A DNA stretch of 64,000 nucleotides from Amycolatopsis sp. GM8. Lineage in GTDB: Bacteria > Actinomycetota > Actinomycetes > Mycobacteriales > Pseudonocardiaceae. The DNA lies in contig NZ_JAJKFK010000008.1 in NCBI RefSeq assembly GCF_021653975.1, positions 248,001-312,000 on the forward strand, given 5' to 3'. Numbering within the stretch: position 1 is the first letter of the stretch; each line of letters opens with the position of its first letter. Positions 52,627-62,106 of this stretch are shown here, in pieces. Below the pieces are notes generated by a model. That model was given only the letters and a program-made list of their open reading frames with translations, ran no database searches and was not told the DNA's origin. Both the position numbers and the translations under genes were made by a program.

Positions 52627-53135
52627 TCAGCCGTGCTGAATCCACGTGGTCTTCAGAGCCACATAGTTGTCAATGGCGTGGCGGGAAAGGTCCGGCCGAA
52701 ACCGGACTGCCGGAAGCCGCCGAACGGCGTGGTGAGCCCGCGAGATCTGAGGTCCAGACGGACGCGGCCAGTACGCACTGCGTCGCGTTGGCCATGGAGA
52801 CGGCCTCCTCCTCGGTGCGGAAGCGCGAAAGAACCGCAACCGGACCGAAGATCTAGGAAGTGGTCCGCGAGCACGTCCGCGACCACCGTGGGTGTGAGGA
52901 ACGCGCGCGAGTCACCGATGGTCAGCCTGTCGCCCCTGGCAAGCACAGTGCCGTCTTCCGCGCTGCGCTGGATCGCGTGTTCGACGGTGTCCGCGTGGGC
53001 TTCCGAGGCGAGCGCGCCCGTCCCGCTTGCCAAGTCGGCGGGATCGCCCGGCTGGTAGGCCTTCGTGGCGTCGATGAACGTAGCCGCGAAGTCGTCGTAG
53101 AGCTTGTCCTGGACCAGGATGTCGAGAATTTGACA
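52627..53135 (-). pseudogene. Aldehyde dehydrogenase remnant (C-terminal part, several frameshifts)
   Basis: Pieces of an ALDH can be read in changing frames: ILVQDKLYDDFAATFIDATKAYQPGDP (~53130-53040), then ADTVEHAIQRSAEDGTVLARG and AFLTPTVVADV, then IFGPVAVLSRFRTEEEA, SMANATQCVLAASVWTSDL, TTPFGGFRQSGFGR, and finally DLSRHAIDNYVALKTTWIQHG with a stop at 52627. About 25 residues are missing after SVWTSDL. The catalytic-cysteine motif is eroded and everything before it is absent. A non-functional relic, facing away from the SDR relic that begins ~30 bp further on. Confidence 0.8.
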
Positions 53136-53164
53136 GGCCTCTTGCAGTCCTGGAAGACGGAACG

Positions 53165-53465
53165 GAGTGATGTTCTCGGCAAGGCAGCATCACCAACAAC
53201 ACGACCGCCCTGCGTGAGGTCTGCCGCGGCAGCAAAACGAGCACTGAACATCTTCATTTGCAGCTTCGCCATTGGCCGTCCGGCACTAGACAGGACTTCG
53301 TCGTCATAGCACCCGCCTGGGTCCGTACCGGCATCGGCGGCCCCGACGCGCGCCTGTCCGTCGACGAAAGTATTCCAAACCTGGCGGACGTCCTCCTCGA
53401 GAAGAGGATGCGACCCGGTCTGGAATACCTCGACTACCTCGGGAAAATCGTGCCGTGGGGGCCTA
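53165..53465 (+). pseudogene. Short-chain dehydrogenase remnant (C-terminal part)
   Basis: SDR-like peptides appear in shifting frames: SITNNTTALREV (~53188), SAAAAKRALNIFICSFAIGR (a degraded YxxSKAALN active-site helix), then VVIAPAWVRTGIGGPDARLSVDESIPNLADVL and YLDYLGKIVPW. The latter are the classic SDR stretch after the active site (PGWVRTDMGG-like) and C-terminus. The Rossmann half is absent. Not translatable as one protein. The 224 bp that follow, up to the IS21 relic, contain nothing I can assign. Confidence 0.65.
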
Positions 53466-53689
53466 GTGTTGTCGTTCCGGGTATAGTGATCGCTACATTC
53501 GCAAGATTGGGGACGGCAGAGTGACGAGCACCTTGGACGTCGGAGACGCACTGGTCTGTACCCATGCCGGTCCGGGCGGCCCGGTTGCCGGCTGCGCGGA
53601 TTCCTGCTCGTGGGTCGCGATTCGATGATCGAGTCGAGCGTCCTGTGTGGACAGTCTGGTGAGTGGCTGTCCGCGTGGGAGCCGGGACG

Positions 53690-54003
53690 GTGTCCGGAGT
53701 GGAGTCGTTCGGGCTGATCCGGCGGGATGCCCGGGGTGGAAGGGCTCCGGTCCGGGTGCTGACTGAGCGGCACGGGGTGCGTCTTCAGGCGCTGGGGTCC
53801 GCGGTGCTGTGGGCGGATCTGGCTCAGGCGCGCAAGCGCCCGTACCGGGCGTACGGTGTCGACGTATGTCGCTGCCAGTCGCCCGCAGATCGAGTTGGAG
53901 GCCCGCAACCGCGCCGGCGTGGTGATGGGTTCGTGCGGCAGGCCTATTCGCTGGGGCACGACGCCGCGTTCACCGAACTGGCCGGTCACCGGCCGGTCGG
54001 CTG
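53690..54003 (+). mobile_element. IS21-family istA transposase relic
   Basis: The start VESFGLIRRDAR...VLTERHGVRLQALGSAV...ARKRP resembles the IstA N-terminal HTH. It is followed in another frame by TYVAASRPQIELEARNRAGVV and GFVRQAYSLGHDA, which correspond to the region before the DDE core. Most of the protein, the istB gene and the inverted ends are missing. A fossil of an insertion that probably helped rearrange the region. Confidence 0.55.
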
Positions 54004-54714
54004 AGTGCGCCAGGTTCCGCGGAGAAGCGTTGCCACGGATCGGGTTTGGTCGTCCAGGGACGGCGTCGTGCCGGCGAATGTCCAGGGGGAGCCGAGTTTC
54101 AGCAATGATTCGTGTTTGCTGTGGTAGTAGTCGGCGTGGACGCTGATCGCGAGTCCGCCGGCGCCGTGGGCGGCGGCGACGAGATGCGGATGAAACCGCG
54201 TGGAGATCCAGGTCTGGTCGGTGGCGATGGGCAGGCCGTCCGCCCAGACCCCGCTGAACGGGTAGAAGCGCGCACCGGGTATCTCGTGCTCGAACAGTGC
54301 GAAGATCACGCGGTCGAGTCCGGGAATGCCTTCGACGATCCCGATTTCCTCGCCGCGCGCTCCCCAGGAACGCAGACAGGAGAGTGCGAGCGCCGCGAGT
54401 TCCTGGTTGCCGCACTCGCTGGCGTCGGATTGCAGGCACACCACGTACTTCGGCGCTGGCCGCGGGTCGATTGGTACCTCGTCGATGCCGAGGAAGACGT
54501 CGTCGCAGGTCATGGTGACCTGGGTGGGACTGCCGTCGCCGAACAGGAGGTCCGCGGATTTCTCGTCGCGGACGTCGACGACGCCGAACCGGCTCGCCAA
54601 TGCGCGCAGGATCGGTGCGGCGCCCGGCGCGGCCGGCCACAGCCCGGCGAGGTATCCACCGCCGAGCACGTGGACGACGTCGAGGTGCGCGAGCAACTCG
54701 ATCCCGGCCGCCAA
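53986..54714 (-). pseudogene. Polysaccharide pyruvyl-transferase-family protein, 5' truncated
   Basis: A 242-residue open frame with the family core (LAHLDVVHVLGGGYLAGLWPAAPG; IDEVPIDPRPAPKYVVCLQ; ISTRFHPHLVAAAHGAGGLAISVHADYYHSKHESLL). Relatives are ~350-400 residues and have a further N-terminal domain. Here the frame is closed upstream by a TGA lying next to the deaminase stop, leaving only a TTG or no start. Probably a truncated, inactive gene whose 5' part was lost when the nucleoside operon or the IS relic joined. Its 3' end overlaps the istA relic. Confidence 0.7.
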
Positions 54715-54765
54715 GCGTGGCTCGGGGGAGTTGGGCCTCAGGGCCGGCCTGGCCTGGACGCCGAT

Positions 54766-55209
54766 TCAACGCGAGAGAAGCTCGATGGCGTCATCGAGGG
54801 GCATGAAGGTGCGCTTCAGCGGGAGAAGTGACCAATCGATGGTTCCGCTCGGAAAGAGGTCTCTGACCGGGTAGCGGGTGACCGCTTCGATTGGGGCCGC
54901 ATATATGACGGACCGTATACCGGCCCAGACGGCGGCGGAGGCGCACATGACGCAGGGCTCGCACGACGTGTAGAGAACCCCTCCGGTGAGGTCGGTGGTT
55001 CCGAGATTCCGGCATGCCGCCCTGATTGCGCAGACCTCCCCGTGCGCCGTCGGGTCGAGCGTGCTGTCGATGGCAACGGCCTCGAGGCTCACGACGTTCC
55101 CATCGAGCACGACGGCAGCGCCGAACGCGCCATCGCCGCGGTCGAATGCGGCTTTCGCGACGGCGACGGTCTGCTCGAGCAGGTCGAGATCGCTGGTGAA
55201 GGGAGTCAA
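54766..55209 (-). CDS. Nucleoside/nucleobase deaminase (guanine/cytidine deaminase family)
   Basis: A 147-residue zinc deaminase with the two family motifs: TAHGEVCAIRAAC (zinc His and catalytic Glu, with Gly between as in many GuaD-like proteins) and TSCEPCVMC (two zinc cysteines). It deaminates a purine or pyrimidine base or nucleoside. The TTG start is supported by GGAGGTG 5 nt upstream. It is divergent from the nucleoside-transport operon, which suggests salvage of the imported compound. Substrate by homology only. Confidence 0.85.
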   Translation of the reverse strand: MTPFTSDLDLLEQTVAVAKAAFDRGDGAFGAAVVLDGNVVSLEAVAIDSTLDPTAHGEVCAIRAACRNLGTTDLTGGVLYTSCEPCVMCASAAVWAGIRSVIYAAPIEAVTRYPVRDLFPSGTIDWSLLPLKRTFMPLDDAIELLSR

Positions 55210-55558
55210 GCGGGCACCTCCGCCACGGAGGTGCGGAAAACGAGCCGAACCCGTTGCCGCATCTGAGCTTCCTTATCTGCCGGCGTGCGTGAAAGGTTGG
55301 GAACAAGAAGATTATGATCTTTCGCTGAACCTACCTTCCTGGCAGTGTCCGCTTCGTGTCAGCGCGATTACTGCCATGTTTCAGTACAAGCGGGTCTGAC
55401 CCAACGTGACCTGAATCTGTTTCACCTCACCTCCTTGGGTTAGAGCGAACGATCGGTCTCGTTTACCTGGGTGTCAGTCACAAGTTCGCTGTCACCCTTA
55501 TGCAAAACGTTTTGTTCTCTTACGGTCTTCCCACACAACACCTGAGAAAGGAAGACCA
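55210..55558. other. 349-bp divergent regulatory region of the nucleoside operon
   Basis: Non-coding spacer between the deaminase and the transport operon, visibly less GC-rich than its surroundings. It contains the LacI-type palindrome at 55503-55514. No reliable -35/-10 pair, riboswitch or small gene was identified. Confidence 0.6.
55503..55514. promoter_or_regulatory. LacI/GalR-type operator (12-bp perfect palindrome with central CG)
   Basis: CAAAACGTTTTG lies 45 bp before the first gene of the operon. Its perfect symmetry around CG is the LacI-family hallmark. TGCAAAACG, its left half, recurs at 63164-63172 against the end of the ISL3 element. No LacI-type gene is in the window. Confidence 0.65.
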
Positions 55559-56314
55559 GTGGCTCGAGTGCTCCTCATCGGTGAATCGTGGTTCATTCAC
55601 TCGGTGCACCAGAAGGGCTTTGACTCCTTCACGACCTCGGAATACGAAGAGGGTGGGCAGGAGTTTCTCGCAGCTTTGCGGCGGTCGGGCCACGACGTCA
55701 GCCACATGCCGGCGCACCGCATCGAGTCGGACTTTCCGAGGTCTGTCGAGGCTCTCAACGGAATTGCTGATGTCGTCGTCATCTCGGACGTCGGGGCGAA
55801 CAGCTTCCTGTTGTCGCGCGCGACATTCGTTCGGTCCATTCCCGAGCCGGACCGGATCTCGATCCTTTCGGAATTCGTGGACGGTGGTGGTGGCCTGCTG
55901 ATGGTCGGCGGGTACATGACCTTCGCCGGTATCGACGGCCGTGCTCGCTGGGGCGAGACCTCGCTGGCCAGTGCTCTCCCGGTCACTGTGCGCACTCGCG
56001 ACGATCGTGTCGAGGTCCCGGCCGGGCTCGTACCGACGGTCGCTGCCGCGCACCCGATCGTCTCGGCTCTGGACGAGAAATGGCCGCCGCTTCTGGGACT
56101 CAATGAGGTGGAGGCTCGTGAGTCCGCTGAGACTTTGGCCGTGGCGGGCGAGTATCCCCTTCTCGTGGTCGGCACCTCCGGCCAAGGACGAACCGCCGCG
56201 TTCACATCCGATCTCGCGCCGCATTGGGCGACGCCGGACTTCCTCGAGTGGGCTGGCTACGAGCCGCTTTTCGATCGCACGATCCGATGGCTCTCCGGCG
56301 AGCTGACGAGCTGA
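55559..56314 (+). CDS. Glutamine-amidotransferase-like protein (GATase1_like, DUF1355 type)
   Basis: A 251-residue protein of the class-I GATase-like fold (VLLIGESWFIHSVHQKGFDSFTTSEYEEGGQEFLAALR; IADVVVISDVGANSFLL; LSEFVDGGGGLLMVGGYMTFAGIDG). The classical Cys nucleophile is absent at the elbow, as is usual in this group, so it is not a normal glutaminase. Members are often found with sugar or nucleoside ABC transporters. The GTG follows GAAAGGAAG. First gene of the operon behind the LacI-type operator. Role unknown; possibly an enzyme on the imported ligand. Confidence 0.78.
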   Translation: MARVLLIGESWFIHSVHQKGFDSFTTSEYEEGGQEFLAALRRSGHDVSHMPAHRIESDFPRSVEALNGIADVVVISDVGANSFLLSRATFVRSIPEPDRISILSEFVDGGGGLLMVGGYMTFAGIDGRARWGETSLASALPVTVRTRDDRVEVPAGLVPTVAAAHPIVSALDEKWPPLLGLNEVEARESAETLAVAGEYPLLVVGTSGQGRTAAFTSDLAPHWATPDFLEWAGYEPLFDRTIRWLSGELTS

Positions 56315-56371
56315 CGGAGTGGCAACGCCAGAACCGCAACACCGCACGATGCCAACCAGCAAAGGAAAGTC

Positions 56372-57400
56372 ATGAAGATCAAACGAGTTAGCCTCATCGC
56401 GGCGGCAGCCGTCCTTGCCCTTGGCATGAGCGCCTGCGGCGGCGGTACGAGCAGTGGCACCAGCGCTCCGAACAAGACGATCGCGAACGTCGTCCCCGGC
56501 GCTCTCGGGGATCAGAGCTTCTTCGACAGCGCGCAGAGCGGTATCAAGGCGCTGGAGTCCAGTGGCTACAAGACAACCACCCTGCAAGCGGACACGAACA
56601 ACCTCGCGCAGTGGAAGGCGAACCTGGATTCGGTGTCGACCGGCCAGTGGGGACTCGTCGTGATCGGCAGCTCGGTCGCGGTTGACCCCCTCACCACGGA
56701 GGCGCGGAAGTTCCCCAACCAGCACTACATCTTCTACGACGGCGAGGTCAACGCTCCGAACGTCGCCTCCATTACGTACAAGCAGAATGAGGGCGCCTAC
56801 CTCGCGGGCGTTCTCGCCGCCCTTGCCACGAGCGACAAGACGGACTTCCCGTTGTCGTCCGGAAGCAAGACGATCGGTCTGGTCGGAGCCATGGACATCC
56901 CCGTGATCGAGGACTTCGTGGTCGGTTTCAAGGCCGGCGCGAACGCGGTCGATCCGAGTGTCAAGGTTCTCACCAGTTTTGTCGGATCCTGGACCGACTC
57001 CGCCAAGGCCTACGACCAGGCCAAGGGGATGTACGGCCAGAACGCCGACGTCGTCTACAACGTCGCCAGCGGCGCCGGGGTCGGAGTGCTCCAGGCGGCC
57101 AAGGACGCGAACAAGTACGCGATCGGGGTCGACAGCAACCAGAACGCGCTGCAGCCGGGCCACGTGCTCGCGTCGGTGCTGAAGCAGGTCGGCCAGTCGA
57201 TCGAGCAGGCAGCTCAGGCAAACGAAAAGGGCACGCTCGCCTTCGGGAAGACCACCGAGTTCGGGCTCGCCAATGACGGCGTCGGCCTCACGTTCGACAA
57301 CAACGGAAAAATCGTTCCGGACTCGGTGATCGCCAAGATCGACGACTACAAGCAGCAGGTCGTCAGCGGCAAAATCCAGGTCCCGACCGCTCTGGGTTGA
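56372..57400 (+). CDS. BMP-family ABC transporter substrate-binding lipoprotein
   Basis: A 342-residue receptor with a lipoprotein signal (MKIKRVSLIAAAAVLALGMSAC, lipid-anchored Cys22). BMP/Med family motifs are FFDSAQSGIKAL, KQNEGAYLAGVLAAL and NVASGAGVGVLQAAKD followed by AIGVDSNQ. Members bind purine or pyrimidine nucleosides (BmpA, PnrA). It feeds the fused ATPase-permease and permease encoded next. AAAGGA precedes the ATG. Confidence 0.9.
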   Translation: MKIKRVSLIAAAAVLALGMSACGGGTSSGTSAPNKTIANVVPGALGDQSFFDSAQSGIKALESSGYKTTTLQADTNNLAQWKANLDSVSTGQWGLVVIGSSVAVDPLTTEARKFPNQHYIFYDGEVNAPNVASITYKQNEGAYLAGVLAALATSDKTDFPLSSGSKTIGLVGAMDIPVIEDFVVGFKAGANAVDPSVKVLTSFVGSWTDSAKAYDQAKGMYGQNADVVYNVASGAGVGVLQAAKDANKYAIGVDSNQNALQPGHVLASVLKQVGQSIEQAAQANEKGTLAFGKTTEFGLANDGVGLTFDNNGKIVPDSVIAKIDDYKQQVVSGKIQVPTALG

Positions 57401-57458
57401 TCGGTGCACGGTGGTGCGGGCCCGCGCCACCGTCCCGGCCAGTTCTAAGGAAGAAGTA

Positions 57459-60248
57459 ATGGATCGCCCCATCCTCGAGCTCCGGAATATCACGAAGATG
57501 TTCGGATCCAAAGTCGCCAACGACGACATCTCCCTGACAATCAAGCAGGGGACCGTCCACGCGATCGTCGGTGAGAACGGCGCCGGCAAGTCCACGTTGA
57601 TGAATATGATCTCCGGAAACCTTCAGCCCGACTCCGGCGAAATCCTGCTCGATGGTGCCCCTGTGGTTGTCGCCGACCCGAAGAAGGCCGACTCCCTGGG
57701 AATCGGCATGGTCCACCAGCATTTCAAACTGGTGCCATCCCTGACCGTCGCGTCCAACATCTTCCTTGGCAACGAGACGATTACCCGGTTCGGCGCGCTC
57801 AATCGCCGCGAGATGGAGAAGCGCGTCGAAGCGCTCTCCACCGATCTGGGTCTCCACGTCGATCCGCGTGACAAGGTCCAGGACCTGTCGGTGGGCGAAC
57901 GGCAAAGAGTCGAGATCGTCAAAGCGCTTTCGCACGATACGCGCCTGCTGATTCTGGATGAGCCGACAGCGGTGCTCACGCCATCGGAAACCGACGAACT
58001 CTTCGTCGTGGTCCGGAGACTGGCCACGCAGGGCTGTTCAGTCGTCTTCATCTCGCACAAGCTCGGCGAGGTCCTGGCGATCGCCGACGAGATCACCGTC
58101 GTCCGCGACGGCAAGGTCGTCGACAGCCGTCCGGCGGAGGGGCTGACCCAGACCGGCATCGCCGCCATGATGGTCGGGCGCGATGTGCTCCTCCGGATCA
58201 AGCACACGCCCTCCCATCCCGCGGAGGAAGTGCTCCGGGTGGAGGGACTCTCCGCTGTCGATCAGCGCGGAGCAATCGCCGTCAACGATTTGAGCCTCTC
58301 GGTGCGTCGCGGTGAAATCGTCGGCATCGCGGGCGTCGAAGGAAATGGTCAGTCCGAGCTTGCGGCCGCGATCGCGGGCATGTATCTGCCGCCGCGCGGC
58401 ACGGTGACTCTTGCCGGAGAGGTCGTGACCAGAGCGTCTGTCGCTGATCGGCGTGAACGCGGACTCGCCTACATTCCGGAGGACCGGTATGAAGTAGGCG
58501 CCGCGCCCTCACTCAGCATCGCGGAGAATATCGCCGCAGGCCATCTGGTCCCGCCGATCGCCAAACGGGGCTGGCTCTCCCTCGCGGCCATCCGTCGTTA
58601 CGCCCAAGATCTCATCGCGAAGTTCGACGTACGCGGCGCCACATCCGAGACGGTCATCTCCTCGCTGTCCGGCGGAAACATGCAGAAGGTCATCATCGCG
58701 CGCGAGTTCGAAACCGACCCGAACCTGCTGATGGTGTCCCAGCCCACCCGAGGTGTCGATGTGGGCGCGATGGAGTTCGTCCACAACTCGCTCGTGGACA
58801 TCCGCGATCAAGGCGCGGGCGTCCTCCTCTTCTCCGCGGACCTGAACGAAGTGATGAGCCTTTCCGACCGGCTCCTCGTGATCTATCGGGGCAAGATCGT
58901 CGCCGAGTTCACGCAGGCGAACATGACCGAGATCGCGGTCGGACTCGCGATGTCCGGTGTGACGCCGACCGTAGAGGCCCTTGCCGAAGCAGAGGCTGAG
59001 CACGAGCGTGTCGCCGCCGCACTCGAGGCCAGCGGCACGCGCTCGGCCGGCGACTCCGGCGACATCCATCGCGTCGAGGAGCTGAACACCACATCGGTGC
59101 GGATTCCGCGGCGCAATGCGGAGATCGCGGAGCCGGACGGGCGAGGATGGCGGGCGACCTTTGCGGACTTCGCATCCAAGACATTCGGTAGCGCGGTGCA
59201 GCCTGTGGTCGCGGTTCTCGTCGCACTCGTGATCGGCGCGGTGATCATCCTGGTGATCGGCGCGAACCCGGTCACCGCCTACGTGGAACTGTTCGCCTCC
59301 GCATGGCGGACGCCGTTCGGCATCGGCAGCATCATCGCCATGTTCATCCCGCTGACGATCATGGCAGCGGGCACGATCATCTCCTTCCGGGCGGGGTTCT
59401 TCAACATCGGTGGTGAGGGACAGCTCTACATGGGCGCGTTCTTCGGCGCCTACGCCGGGTTCACGTTCCACGGGCTGCCCCCGGCGATCCACATCCCGGT
59501 CGTGCTTCTGTTCGGAGCCATCGCCGGTGGATTGTGGGGACTCATCCCGGGCGCCCTGACCGCCTACCTGCGCGTGGACATGGTCGTGCTGACGCTGCTG
59601 ATGTCACAGGTGGCGCTGCTGATCACGAACTTCCTGGTCACCGGCCCCTTCCGGGATGTCCGCTCCGCCGTGGCCGGCTCGCCCACGATTGACCAGTCCG
59701 CGGTGCTGCCGATGTTCAACCCGGCATATGGGCTTGGCCCCGACCTTGTCATCGCGGTGGCGATCGCGATCGCATTGGGATTCATCCTCTACCGGACGAA
59801 ATGGGGCCTACGGGTCAAAGAGCTGGGTGAGCTCAACCGCTTCGCCGAGTACATCGGAACCTCGGCCAAGGGCATGACCGTCCAGGTGATGTCCCTGAGC
59901 GGTGCCGTAGCCGGTTTTGCCGGAGCCTTGTTCGTGATCGGCGCGGACGGCGGCCGGTTCCTGCAGCAGTTCTCGCCGGGCTTCGGATTCCTCGCGATCA
60001 CCGTGGCGCTGCTGGCACGACTGAACCCGTGGGCCTCACTGGTCGCCGCGCTCTTCTACGCCACCATGATGGCGGGAGGCACCGGAATCCAGGCCGTGGG
60101 CGTGCCGTATCCCATGATCAGCGTCCTGCAGGGACTCATCGTGATCGCCATTACGGCCACCTTCGTCATCAATCGTCGAAAGCGGAAGAAGACCGTTGTG
60201 GCTGCCGTTCCCGAACCGGCCCAGTTCAGTAAGGCAGGGGCAGAATGA
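57459..60248 (+). CDS. Fused nucleoside-type ABC ATPase (tandem) and permease
   Basis: A 929-residue fusion. Residues ~4-250 form the first ABC domain (Walker A GENGAGKS at 38-45, LSVGERQRVEI, LLILDEPTAVL). Residues ~258-505 form a second with the degenerate Walker A GVEGNGQSE and SLSGGNMQKVIIAREFE typical of sugar/nucleoside importers. An acidic linker (~510-575) leads to a BPD_transp_2 permease (~590-905; GFFNIGGEGQLYMGAF; LSGAVAGFAGAL). In relatives such as NupO/NupP these are two proteins. The reading frame is continuous with no internal stop. The ATG has AAGGAAG upstream. It works with the BMP lipoprotein and the second permease. Confidence 0.9.
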   Translation: MDRPILELRNITKMFGSKVANDDISLTIKQGTVHAIVGENGAGKSTLMNMISGNLQPDSGEILLDGAPVVVADPKKADSLGIGMVHQHFKLVPSLTVASNIFLGNETITRFGALNRREMEKRVEALSTDLGLHVDPRDKVQDLSVGERQRVEIVKALSHDTRLLILDEPTAVLTPSETDELFVVVRRLATQGCSVVFISHKLGEVLAIADEITVVRDGKVVDSRPAEGLTQTGIAAMMVGRDVLLRIKHTPSHPAEEVLRVEGLSAVDQRGAIAVNDLSLSVRRGEIVGIAGVEGNGQSELAAAIAGMYLPPRGTVTLAGEVVTRASVADRRERGLAYIPEDRYEVGAAPSLSIAENIAAGHLVPPIAKRGWLSLAAIRRYAQDLIAKFDVRGATSETVISSLSGGNMQKVIIAREFETDPNLLMVSQPTRGVDVGAMEFVHNSLVDIRDQGAGVLLFSADLNEVMSLSDRLLVIYRGKIVAEFTQANMTEIAVGLAMSGVTPTVEALAEAEAEHERVAAALEASGTRSAGDSGDIHRVEELNTTSVRIPRRNAEIAEPDGRGWRATFADFASKTFGSAVQPVVAVLVALVIGAVIILVIGANPVTAYVELFASAWRTPFGIGSIIAMFIPLTIMAAGTIISFRAGFFNIGGEGQLYMGAFFGAYAGFTFHGLPPAIHIPVVLLFGAIAGGLWGLIPGALTAYLRVDMVVLTLLMSQVALLITNFLVTGPFRDVRSAVAGSPTIDQSAVLPMFNPAYGLGPDLVIAVAIAIALGFILYRTKWGLRVKELGELNRFAEYIGTSAKGMTVQVMSLSGAVAGFAGALFVIGADGGRFLQQFSPGFGFLAITVALLARLNPWASLVAALFYATMMAGGTGIQAVGVPYPMISVLQGLIVIAITATFVINRRKRKKTVVAAVPEPAQFSKAGAE

Positions 60249-61198
60249 ACGACATCCTCGCCCAGGTACTGACCGCCGGCACCCTCGGGGTGATCCTCAC
60301 CAAGACCGCCCCCATCCTGCTCGCCGCGATAGGAGGCGGCTTCACGCAGGTCGGCAACATCCTCAACATCGGCCTGGAAGGCATGATGCTGGTCGGGGCG
60401 TTCGCCGGGATCGCCGTCGGCGCCGTCACCAACCCATTCGTGGGCGTGCTCGCGGCACTCGGTGGGGCCCTTGTCCTGGCACTGATCTACGCGGTGGCGT
60501 CGCTGGTGTTCAAAGCGGACCACATCGTCGTCGGCATTGGAATCAATCTGCTCGCCGTCGGCATCACGGTCCTCCTGCTCACCGTGCTGTATGGCAACGC
60601 GGGTGTGACGCCCGGCAATGTGAAGTCGATCCTGCCGACGATCGGCCTCGGCGCGTTCGGCGACATCCCTGTCGTCGGACCACTCCTGACCGGCCAGACC
60701 GTGCTGGTCTGGGTGGCGCTGCTCGTCGTGCCCGTCTATTGGTTCATCCTGTATCGCACCCGTTATGGAGTGCACCTGCGGGCGGTCGGCGAGGACCAGC
60801 CGGCAGCGGTCGCGGCCGGTATCCGCGTCTTCCGGGTCAAGTTCGTCGCCATCCTCGGCTCGGGTGCCCTCTGCGGGCTCGCGGGGGCCCAGCTGGCGAT
60901 GGCGTCGGTCGGTTCGTTCACCGCGGGCATGACGTCCGGCCGCGGCTGGATCGCCGTCGCGGCGATCATCTTCGCGATGGGACGACCCGTGCCGACCCTG
61001 ATCGCCTGCCTCGTCTTCGGAGCCACCGATGCGCTGGCCGACCGCCTGGCCCTCGCGGGTGTGAATTCCTCGTTGGCACTGCTGACACCGTATGTCATCA
61101 CCATTGTCGCTCTGGTCATCGCGGCGATCCGGGTGCGCTCCGCGATGAGGGCACGAACCCAGAAGGGCCTTCGACAGGCGGAGAGCGGAGCACTATGA
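60245..61198 (+). CDS. ABC transporter permease (nucleoside/sugar type, NupQ-like)
   Basis: A 317-residue membrane protein with ~9 helices, starting NDILAQVLTAGTLGVILTKTAPILLAAIGGGFTQVGNILNIGLEGMMLVGAF (the conserved NIGLEGMML of this permease class) and containing GVHLRAVGEDQPAAVAAGIRV. Second half of the channel. ATGA overlap with the fused ATPase-permease gene, and again with the kinase gene downstream. Confidence 0.9.
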   Translation: MNDILAQVLTAGTLGVILTKTAPILLAAIGGGFTQVGNILNIGLEGMMLVGAFAGIAVGAVTNPFVGVLAALGGALVLALIYAVASLVFKADHIVVGIGINLLAVGITVLLLTVLYGNAGVTPGNVKSILPTIGLGAFGDIPVVGPLLTGQTVLVWVALLVVPVYWFILYRTRYGVHLRAVGEDQPAAVAAGIRVFRVKFVAILGSGALCGLAGAQLAMASVGSFTAGMTSGRGWIAVAAIIFAMGRPVPTLIACLVFGATDALADRLALAGVNSSLALLTPYVITIVALVIAAIRVRSAMRARTQKGLRQAESGAL

Positions 61199-62070
61199 CG
61201 GAAACAGCCATAACCGTTGTCGGCAGCATCAACATCGACGTCAGCAGCACCGTAAATCAGCTGCCCCGGGCGGGCGAGACGGTCCTCGCCTCACAGGTTC
61301 TGCAGAACCTCGGCGGCAAGGGCGCCAACCAAGCCGTCGCGGCCGCGCGAGCCGGCGGGAACGTCACGATGATCGCTCGCGTAGGTGCGGACGCGGCGGG
61401 GAACGAGGCAATCGCAAGGCTCCGCGAGGAGGGGATCACTGTCGACGGCATTCTGACCAGCGAGGCATTGCCGACAGGACGGGCCTTTATCAGCGTCGAC
61501 AACCGCGGCCAGAACCAGATCGTCGTCTCTCCGGGCGCCAATACCGCGCTCCGCCCGGACGACCTCGACCTCCTGGAAGACTTGATCGAGCCCGCGGGGC
61601 TGCTTCTGACACAGGGCGAACTGGACCCGCTCACCGTAGTCCGGGCTGCCGAACTGGCAGAACAGAAACACTGCCGTTTCGTCCTGAACCTCGCGCCGGT
61701 CATCGATGTGCCACCGTCGATACTTCAGCAAAGCGATCCGCTCATTCTCAACGAACTCGAAGCCGCGGCTGTGGGCATCGACCTCGCCAACCTCGAAATC
61801 CACCTGTCAAGATCGATAGGTGCGCTGGCGAAGTCGGTCGTTGTGACACTCGGCAGCGCCGGGGCAGTGGCGGCACGAAAAGGCGTGGTCGCGCGCCAAC
61901 CGGCACCGACGGTGACACCGCTCGACACGACAGGGGCCGGCGATGCGTTCGTCGGCGCTCTGGTTGCCGCACTTTCCCGTGGTACCTCGCTCGAAGAGGC
62001 GGCTGGTGAAGCCGTCATCGCGGGGGCAAAATCCGTGGAGCATCACGGGGCCAATACTCGTCGTTCCTGA
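61195..62070 (+). CDS. Ribokinase-family (PfkB) carbohydrate kinase
   Basis: A 291-residue sugar kinase. PfkB signature 1 is LGGKGANQAVAAARAGG, and signature 2 is DTTGAGDAFVGALVAAL with the catalytic Asp. Early VVGSINIDVSSTV is typical of ribokinase. It would phosphorylate ribose or a nucleoside brought in by the transporter. Coupled to the permease by ATGA. Whether the substrate is free ribose or a nucleoside cannot be told. Confidence 0.88.
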   Translation: MTETAITVVGSINIDVSSTVNQLPRAGETVLASQVLQNLGGKGANQAVAAARAGGNVTMIARVGADAAGNEAIARLREEGITVDGILTSEALPTGRAFISVDNRGQNQIVVSPGANTALRPDDLDLLEDLIEPAGLLLTQGELDPLTVVRAAELAEQKHCRFVLNLAPVIDVPPSILQQSDPLILNELEAAAVGIDLANLEIHLSRSIGALAKSVVVTLGSAGAVAARKGVVARQPAPTVTPLDTTGAGDAFVGALVAALSRGTSLEEAAGEAVIAGAKSVEHHGANTRRS

Positions 62071-62106
62071 AGACCACTGAAACAATCCCAAGAAAGGTTA
62101 CGGAGT

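Noticed and set aside
55520..57595. A 691-codon minus-strand frame opposite the GATase-like and BMP genes
   Set aside because: The plus strand carries clear families with ribosome sites; the antisense frame shows only shadow composition.
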